NCBI RefSeq assembly: GCF_035083965.1
Contig: NC_089729.1
Coordinates: 17,038,964 to 17,102,963, forward strand
Source of the DNA: Branchiostoma lanceolatum
Lineage: Eukaryota; Chordata; Leptocardii; Amphioxiformes; Branchiostomatidae
DNA length: 64,000 nt
Direction: 5' to 3'
The notes below the pieces were generated by a model that ran no database searches, was not told the DNA's origin, and worked only from the letters and a program-made list of their open reading frames with translations. Below, one piece after another: positions 58,901 through 64,000 of the stretch. Every line of letters begins with the position of its first letter. Within the stretch, counting starts at the first letter, position 1. Position numbers and translations under genes: made by a program.

Positions 58901-59218
58901 GTTCTGACCTCCACCGCGTGGTGCGGTCAGAGAAGGTCACGATGTTGAAAAAGTCCAGTCCTCGAAGCTAAAGCGGTAACAGGGGATTAAATTAGCACAA
59001 CGAAGGATGGGGAAAACAGCAAATATCAATATAATGGCTGGATAACTGTAGTAATAGCAAACTGCTCGTTGACAACGGACGGTTTGCTATTGCTATAGTT
59101 ATCCAGACATAACAACTTGAAAAATACAACACAACTTTACATAAACTATTGCCGAGTGGTGTCCATTATGCATGTATGGGCATAAAACGGTTCTCCCCTT
59201 TTTAAAACAAACAAACAT

Positions 59219-59252
<34 letters not shown>

Positions 59253-62200
59253 GAACAAACAAACAAACAGAAAACACATGCAATGTTTACCTCATCCAAG
59301 ATGACTGCCATTGCCTCCTTAGTCTGACGTATTTTGTCCCCTCTCATGGATCCACTGACGTCAATCACAAAGATCACACTCTTCGGCATGACAGGTAAAC
59401 CGGTCGGTGCGAAGTAGTGCACAAAGTAGTCCCCGTATACCTGCGCAAAATAACGAAATTAGGGCTTTTAAGTCTGATAATTTTCCACATAAACTTCTGT
59501 CTCCTTAACTATTCCGTATTTGTAGATCATACCCGAAATGCTGAAAATGGAGGTATGGCAAGATGTTCTTACGTTAAAGCAATGTTACATAATCAATGCG
59601 TTTAAAAGAAGAAAACCATCTTACTTGAATGAATCCGATTTGTTCATGGCGAATGACGTCATACTGCACGACGAAATCTCCCATGATGCCCTCGGCAGAC
59701 ATGGCGGTCTGTTCCTGCTCGGACGGTGCGTAGATGACGGTGTAATGTTCAGGACTCACACGAGACACTGCCGCAGTGGACAACTCGTCTGCTCAAGAAA
59801 CAAAGTGCATCGTGAGTACTAATTAGTTTCACATGAAAGGAATGTACAGCAGTTTTATGGCCAAAAAAGTGAAAATAGATAAATGCTGAAATCTTTATTG
59901 TAGTGATATCTACTAACACTGTTTAGCACATATGCTTAATAACTTCATACTTTCAGCTTTCAAAACCACCCATAAACGAGCCTAATGATGATCCCCTTAG
60001 TTTCGCGAGGCCACAAACGTCGCTATACATTGTGATAATGTTGTCTGAACAAATCATGTATAGAAATGATTAAATGGATTGACTTTTAAAATACGTTTTA
60101 GGGGGATAAAACTGCTTTACCTTCCTTTAAAAGTCCATACCCAAATGCCGAGAATATAGATTTATTTTGTTTTTAACGGTCTAAGTTACGCTTAGTTTGC
60201 GCAGATGTAAGTCACCTGTTGATTGGTCAGTCAGTAGGTCCGAGGTCCTGATGTCGGGCACTCGCAGAAAGCTGAACCCCTGCGGTTCACGTAGATCCAC
60301 GCTAATGCGCATGTCTGGGATGATCTGCGCAGGTCTGATACTGCAACACAAACAAGAGAGGTTATCTCCTCATATCTGCTTTAAATGTCATTGTACGGAA
60401 AAAACATATACAGTACCTTTTCAAGCCTACGTGGAAACCCCCATGAAAAAACTCGTTTTGAAAGTTCGTCCGATATTTTTATTCTTAAAAACTACAATAG
60501 ACAGTCATCAACAGACATCTATCAATCCATGTCATATATGTCGTACAACAGGTCTCTGACAGCATATTGACGACGGAAAAGGTTGTCGTAGAATCAAAAT
60601 GTCACTTCGTCGTATCAAGAATTTTCACCGAGGCTACGACAGAACCGATTAACCACGTCCACAAGGAACTACGACAACATCGTCTGTCACAAGACAGATG
60701 TACGACTAGCACTGTTCCGAATATGACCTCATTTTACAGTCGTACACCTATCGTGAAGAGAATTTAACCGGGCCCTTAATGGCATACTGTAATGACTCTT
60801 GTTTAGAGACCTGGCTGACGCATGGTGTATTTTGACACACGGGGTCGAATGTTTAAAAGTGCCTCTTGCGGGGCGAGACTAACTGCAGTTTGAAAACCTG
60901 TAGAACGTACTATGGTCGGACCACCAGAAAGAGCATGGGGCATATGTGTATATATCGATAAGAAGGTCACAATCTTCCCCACCAATATCTGCTTGGAGAG
61001 CCTGCTAAGTAGGCTACAACGCTCCTTCTCTTTTCATATGGTTCAAAATCAAACATGCGTCGAATTTATAGTCTCACTTACGATCACTCATCCATTTCTC
61101 CGAGTGGGTACCTGAATGAGTCCGGCCTAAAGATTAAACGGCTGCAAAAAAACTGTGAATATGATTATCGATAAGAAGGTCACAATCTTCCCCCACCAAC
61201 CTCTGCTTGGAGAGTATGTGGTATGACGAAACCCGTCATTTTGGGCTTAAGTGTAGTTTTATCCTTTTGTCAATGTCGATCCAACCTTCACCGCACCCTT
61301 CGCCGATCCTGGAGCAAGAATCTCGCTAGACCAGCCAGCTCTTTGTTTTGTGGCTTAAGTGTAGTTAGCGGCCCAACTTTTAACTTTGTCTGATCGACAC
61401 TCTTGTTGTGTGTCGATGGTCCATTTTACGTCCGCGGGCATATGTCTTCCTTTTCTGAAAGCGAACGCGCGCCCCGTATTTGACGTTAGGACCGGGTGGG
61501 CCACACCGCCGATTTCCGTCTTTTTTAGTCCCCGGCGGTGTCTCTTACGAGCGAGGCCGCTTATTCTGCCGCGGCTTTAAAGCTTATTCTGTATTCTGTA
61601 GGCGAAACCTAAGTATTGTACGTTCGGGGATAAGTCGACCGATATCACACCAAAAATTGTCGCCTGTAGCACAAAATCTCCGCACCGAGTCGGACTTTCC
61701 GCATAGATCCATACGACTGAAGCTGACCATCACTGTTTCAAGGTAAGGGTCGCTAAAATGTGCTCATCAGTCAATAGATACGGGGGGGGGGGGTAAGGTA
61801 AACAACCTATAGGTATGTCCACCTGACGTAGATACTTTCGACGGTCAGCTCCGCCATAGCCTTCACCCCGACCAATCAAAACACGTAAAACGCATTGAAA
61901 CTCAGACTCCTATCAGCCATGACCCGACAAATCGCTTTCTAACTTGCGTTAACGACTACATCTGACCAAACAAACTCGCCAGTGAGATGGTGGAAGGTTT
62001 CAGCTTCCAAAAGATGTTTTCAGATTGACAATTTTGCCACTTTGGAAGTGATTGAATCCGCCCGCGATTTAACGTTTAGCGAAAAGTAGTAGAAACTGTT
62101 TTTTTTGAAACGTTAAATCACGGGCGGGTCAAAGTGGCAAAATTGTCAATCTGAAAACATCTTTTGGAAGCTGAAACCTTTCACCATCTCACTGGCGAGT

Positions 62201-63415
62201 TTGTTTGGTCAGATGTAGTCGTTAACGCAAGTTAGAAAGCGATTTGTCGGGTCATGGCTGATAGGAATCTGAGTTTCAATGCGTTTCACTAGCCTCCGTT
62301 GCAGTCCTTTTCCCCGCAGCGTTTTTTTTTTCAATTTTTTTTTTGGGGGGGGGGGGCGCCGCGTATCTGCTTGGGATCCCGTATCCGCCGTGCCCCTGTG
62401 TCCGCTATAGACCCTGTGTCTGCTGCTGGGGAAGGACTGCGCTTTTTCGGCTTCAGCAAAGGGCCATCAAAAAACACTTATCACCATTGCCATGGATGTG
62501 CGAACTTCCCGTAATAAACACGGCCAGCACAGGGAAATCTTCACGCCCCTTTGAGCGCGACAAAATTCTAACGGTTGCCGGGATGTCTTTTCAAAACACG
62601 ACGGGCGGACACCTAAATGAACGAACCTTTCGCATTCTTTTCCTTTGTACATCCATCGAAGTTGCTATAATGATTTTGTTCTTTTCGTGCTAGGAAACGT
62701 GGCTCAAACATGTCTCACAAAGCGTGAGAAAGCTGCAATACTTTCTCCGCGCACGCTACGCTACACAATGGCCGATCATAATCTAACCCCTGACCCTTTG
62801 TTGTCTTCTTTGTCGTAAAAGAAACACTCTAATTATAAGATCTCTTAGCTACATCGGCTGAATCCACAGAAGATATCAGCAATAGAAAGAAACATCAGGC
62901 CACATTTGAGACAATTTGTAACTCGACTTTGAAGACAACATGATAATCATTTGCAAGGAAGCATGCGTCACTTCACGTGGGCTTTGTGCAACGTAACATT
63001 TGAATTGCTTCTCGCGGTAGTGTGACAGCAGCAGACACAGGGTCTATAGCGGACACAGGGGCACGGTGGATACGGGATCCCAAGCAGATACGCGGCGCCC
63101 CCCCCCCCCCCAAAAAAAAAAAATTGAAAAAAAAAACGCTGCGGGGAAAAGGACTGCAACGGAGGCTAGCGTTTCACGTGGTTTGATTGGTGAGCCTTGC
63201 TGGCAACCGTGCGACATAGAAATCACGCGACATATGCATGACTGCGCCACAGAAGGCACGTGACCATCACGTGACCAATAGTCGGTTTTTACCTGATGAC
63301 GTGCTCGTAGATGCCGAGTCTGCGCACAAGGAACTCCTGGTAGGTCAGCTGGAACGTGACCTTCTCCTCCGCACCGACGTTAATGGCGATCTGGAACACT
63401 TCCCGGCCTCTCGGA
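52560..63415 (-). CDS. Inter-alpha-trypsin inhibitor heavy chain-like (VIT + vWA), 3' part of gene, nine exons
   Basis: ITIH proteins are secreted proteins with a VIT domain and a vWA domain; vertebrate members become covalently linked to hyaluronan. Exons at 63293-63415, 60216-60340, 59625-59788, 59291-59440, 58832-58967, 55635-55880, 54662-54792, 53253-53408 and 52560-52907 join in frame. The VIT part is in the first three; vWA starts [12 protein letters not shown] (MIDAS D-x-S-x-S), with NIVTFSD and [12 protein letters not shown] completing the metal site. [15 protein letters not shown] and [16 protein letters not shown] are ITIH hallmarks. The chain then ends, after a Ser/Gly segment, in a hydrophobic tail [18 protein letters not shown], not in the ITIH C-terminal domain. 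The N-terminus lies right of the window. It is convergent with SDR copy 2. Confidence 0.92.
53019..53225. mobile_element. MULE-like MITE (TAGCCTCCGTTGCAG termini), small copy
   Basis: TAGCCTCCGTTGCAGACTC and GAGTCTGCAACGGAGGCTA are inverted ends, continued by CTTTTCCAAGTTACCGT / ACGGTAACTTGAAAAAG. They are flanked by GGGATATGC (53010-53018) and GTGATATGC (53226-53234), a 9-bp duplication with one mismatch. Confidence 0.88.
53253..53408 (-). CDS. ITIH-like exon
   Basis: Encodes [24 protein letters not shown] and ALSLVEDFQ in phase 0, the region after the vWA domain. A MULE-like element ends 27 bp from its donor. Confidence 0.9.
53560..54660 (-). mobile_element. LINE 3' fragment (C-terminus and tail)
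   Basis: Reverse strand 54430-54650 encodes [20 protein letters not shown] and [11 protein letters not shown], a zinc-knuckle-like C-terminus of a LINE protein. 53565-53620 resembles the 3' tail (reverse of TGCAATAAACTTATTATG). Whether both belong to one insertion is uncertain. Confidence 0.65.
54662..54792 (-). CDS. ITIH-like exon
   Basis: Encodes [20 protein letters not shown] and [20 protein letters not shown], matching the A-x-x-I-Y-x-D-x-D-A-x-x-Q-L-x-x-F-x-x-E-V region of ITIH. Confidence 0.93.
54793..55634. other. ITIH-like intron with a LINE tail
   Basis: Around 55440-55510 a 3' tail (GATCACAGTGATCAAATAAA followed by (CATT)n) is a retroelement end. No exon is seen elsewhere. Confidence 0.5.
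55635..55880 (-). CDS. ITIH-like exon (vWA)
   Basis: Encodes [40 protein letters not shown] and [26 protein letters not shown] supplies the MIDAS Asp. Confidence 0.95.
56234..58519 (-). mobile_element. 5'-truncated non-LTR retrotransposon (CR1/L2/Jockey-type)
   Basis: It inserted in reverse orientation into the foldback element, flanked by a 5-bp TAACG duplication. The 3' tail reads (TGAAA)n-like. It carries an open reverse-transcriptase frame (56398-58500) but no endonuclease domain, so it was truncated at integration. Confidence 0.88.
56398..58500 (-). CDS. Reverse transcriptase ORF of the LINE
   Basis: Seven hundred codons without a stop. RT landmarks appear in order: [79 protein letters not shown] and the catalytic MYADDTVIY (about residue 415). 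The C-terminal half has [12 protein letters not shown] and HYWL-like LINE features. The reading frame is intact enough to be recent; the N-terminal endonuclease is missing. Confidence 0.92.
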   Translation of the reverse strand: MLDCVNVSDACSAFKDIFIHVAEAHAPIQEKQVKEKRRSAPWLTDSVKNLMGQRDAARRKAIKTRDTKDWECYRSLRNQTTSTIRNAKKSHIASAIAEAEGNHSLMWKVINTFTGKTKRKCQVQKIQRHDESCTSEPTEMAEEFNQYFSSCATKLASDIPASDDDPLRHVPESTTTFCLHPVEETKVLSELLKLKTKKSTGLDKIPAKLLKDSAPVIVKPLTHIFNLSMSTGEVPNDWKMARVSPIHKAGKRDNVSNYRPVSVLNVASKVMERIVHNQISHFMDRNGLLTAHQSGFRKHHSTGTAVQKVVEDIKSAFNAHKVTVALFLDLRKAFDTVNHEILLGKLQKMGFDSGTAHWFRSYLTDRFQCVDIQNKQSALSRVTCGVPQGSVLGPLLFCIYMNDLPKVVRKCSIHMYADDTVIYYSASLLNECEDAVSEDMRRAANWFKENRLSLHPDKTKSMVFGLPQKLRHTGKSVSVTDGLNTFEQVDSFTYLGVTMDPSLQWTPHVEMITRKLLAGLGALRRAKPFVTKGILQLMCRTLLYSHLDYCSTAWLPSLLNSNKSKMMQLNRLINRAARIITGSKLKDHKPIESLLAEAGMEPLTGRVKENTLVTVYKAVRNKAPPYLTQMFKWMSPPVLKVRTRAAAKQLADWDPHLLTIPQSNVQSFKGSLQFQGPTLWNELSVDRRRLTGLKAFKNGL
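58832..58967 (-). CDS. ITIH-like exon (vWA)
   Basis: Encodes [20 protein letters not shown] and a helix to NMIATG. Acceptor GCTTTAG, donor GTACGT. Confidence 0.93.
59034..59108. mobile_element. Small hairpin element
   Basis: TGGCTGGATAACTGTAGTAA and TATTGCTATAGTTATCCAGA pair, with the TAGCAAACT / GTTTGCTA core, forming a 75-bp near-palindrome. Confidence 0.7.
59221..59270. repeat. (GACA)n / (CAAA)n microsatellite
   Basis: About eight GACA units followed by AAAC/CAAA units in an intron of the ITIH-like gene. Confidence 0.95.
59291..59440 (-). CDS. ITIH-like exon (vWA start, MIDAS)
   Basis: Fifty codons: [20 protein letters not shown], then [25 protein letters not shown] is the metal-ion-dependent adhesion site. 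Confidence 0.96.
59625..59788 (-). CDS. ITIH-like exon (VIT-vWA connector)
   Basis: Encodes [20 protein letters not shown] ... [20 protein letters not shown], matching the G-x-x-G-D-F-V-V-x-Y-D-V segment of ITIH proteins. Confidence 0.93.
60216..60340 (-). CDS. ITIH-like exon (VIT domain end)
   Basis: Encodes [20 protein letters not shown] and [19 protein letters not shown] in phase with the neighbours. Acceptor TGTTGCAG, donor GTGACT. Confidence 0.9.
60341..61870. other. ITIH-like intron, left part
   Basis: No exon is accepted. A near-identical block of about 50 bp (ATAAGAAGGTCACAATCTTC) occurs at about 60957 and 61167. The rest has no recognised feature. Confidence 0.5.
61871..63191. mobile_element. 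Large palindromic foldback element interrupted by a MULE-like insertion
   Basis: The left arm, from ACCAATCAAAACACGT and GACCCGACAAATCGCTTTCT to CCGCCCGCGATTTAACGTTT (61871-62084), is the near-exact inverse of the right arm beginning about 62111 (AACGTTAAATCACGGGCGG) and continuing to GGTTTGATTGGT (63191) once 62290-63168 and its duplication are removed. The reconstructed element is about 430 bp, no coding. Confidence 0.88.
62290..63168. mobile_element. MULE-like element with about 140-bp inverted termini
   Basis: It starts TAGCCTCCGTTGCAGTCC and ends GGACTGCAACGGAGGCTA. The inverted termini (62290-62428 and 63026-63168) share CGCGTATCTGCTTGGGATCC and TCCGCTATAGACCCTGTGTC blocks. It is flanked by a perfect 9-bp duplication, GCGTTTCAC (62281-62289 and 63169-63177). 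No transposase is seen in the 600-bp interior. Confidence 0.92.
63293..63415 (-). CDS. ITIH-like exon (VIT domain)
   Basis: Encodes [20 protein letters not shown] and [20 protein letters not shown], the VIT strand pattern ([13 protein letters not shown]). Acceptor TTTTTTCCAG, donor GTAAAA. Confidence 0.93.
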
Positions 63416-64000
63416 CTGGAAAAAATGTTTCATTAGATTCTTCATCGGTGGAAGCTTTTTTATCAAACTTTAGTTGACTGCCAAATGAGCCTTTATCCAC
63501 TCAATTCTTCATTCGCACATTTCTTAGCGTATCGTTAGATTGGTCAGGTAAATAGCAAATCAAGCCCTTTGTAGTATTGAATGGTTCACAGATAAATGTA
63601 TATATACATATATTGGTGCTTCACAGAAAACCATGTAGTAGATAGCTATACTTTTAGCTCTTAGGTTTCTGGATAAATCTACATTGATGAGTATGCAAAC
63701 AGGACTTGATGAACCTCCAACCGTTTTCTTCTGAACGGCAGAAAAAACGAGTAAGGACTAAAGTATAGAACTTTTCGAAAGTTTGATACGTTATATTAGA
63801 ACCAGCTTTGGTATCATACATTACTAGAGTAAAAGCAATCAACCGTGTGCGTGCTTCTCACAACATATTCTAAGTTGAGAAAGAAATTATTTCATTCTTA
63901 TATAGAATGTTATCTATGTACCAGTGAATGCCATACTTTGTACCCTGTACAATTGTTGTTCAATAAAGTTATTATCATTATAATCAACGCGTTTGCACAG
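63416..64000. other. ITIH-like intron at the window edge
   Basis: No exon is recognised. 63890-63990 ends in CAATAAAGTTATTATCATTA, a LINE/SINE-type 3' tail. Confidence 0.5.

Noticed and set aside
62299-62693. Plus-strand frames in the MULE-like element as a transposase
   Set aside because: Short, start in a poly-T/poly-G terminal repeat, and carry no transposase motif.

Overview
This is a 64 kb piece of an animal nuclear genome. Genes are split into many short exons with GT-AG introns, and the introns are packed with short inverted-repeat transposons, tRNA-derived SINEs and non-LTR retrotransposon fragments. The gene set (PICK1, a very large polycystin-1-like protein, short-chain dehydrogenases, an inter-alpha-trypsin-inhibitor heavy-chain relative) and the repeat style fit an invertebrate deuterostome. 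A cephalochordate (Branchiostoma, amphioxus) is my best guess; this is inference from gene style and not a database match.

Layout, left to right. (1) 12-6101, plus strand: the last eight exons of PICK1, covering most of the BAR domain and the acidic C-terminus; the PDZ part lies to the left of the window. (2) 8721-43370, minus strand: a complete polycystin-1 family gene. I could join 33 exons by splice sites and reading phase into one frame of 11,679 nt (about 3,892 residues). The order is signal peptide, LamG/concanavalin-like domain, WSC domain, seven PKD-like repeats, REJ region, GAIN/GPS site, first membrane segment, PLAT domain, multi-pass membrane part ending in a polycystin channel domain with a pore signature, and a long disordered tail. 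It is convergent with PICK1. (3) 45514-46374 (minus) and 50546-51358 (plus): two nearly identical short-chain dehydrogenase/reductase genes in inverted orientation, with a decayed third upstream copy near 52 kb. (4) 52560-63415, minus strand: the last nine exons of an ITIH-type protein (VIT and vWA domains) that ends in a hydrophobic tail instead of the usual ITIH C-terminal domain; its N-terminus lies right of the window. No shared pathway for these genes is evident; this is an ordinary eukaryotic neighbourhood, not an operon.

The mobile-element landscape is the other half of the story. Several MITE families are flanked by TTAA. A MULE-like family has 9-bp target duplications, one copy nested in a large palindrome. 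A foldback element is split by a fairly intact LINE. There are tRNA-derived SINEs and a recurrent element with an internal AC microsatellite and a terminal hairpin. A 1.5 kb, 22-bp-period minisatellite inside a polycystin intron is open in all six reading frames and will mislead gene finders. Several transposons end within about 3-30 bp of 5' splice sites.

Limits: exon joins come from reading splice consensus and phase by eye, without transcripts; transposon classes are assigned from termini only.
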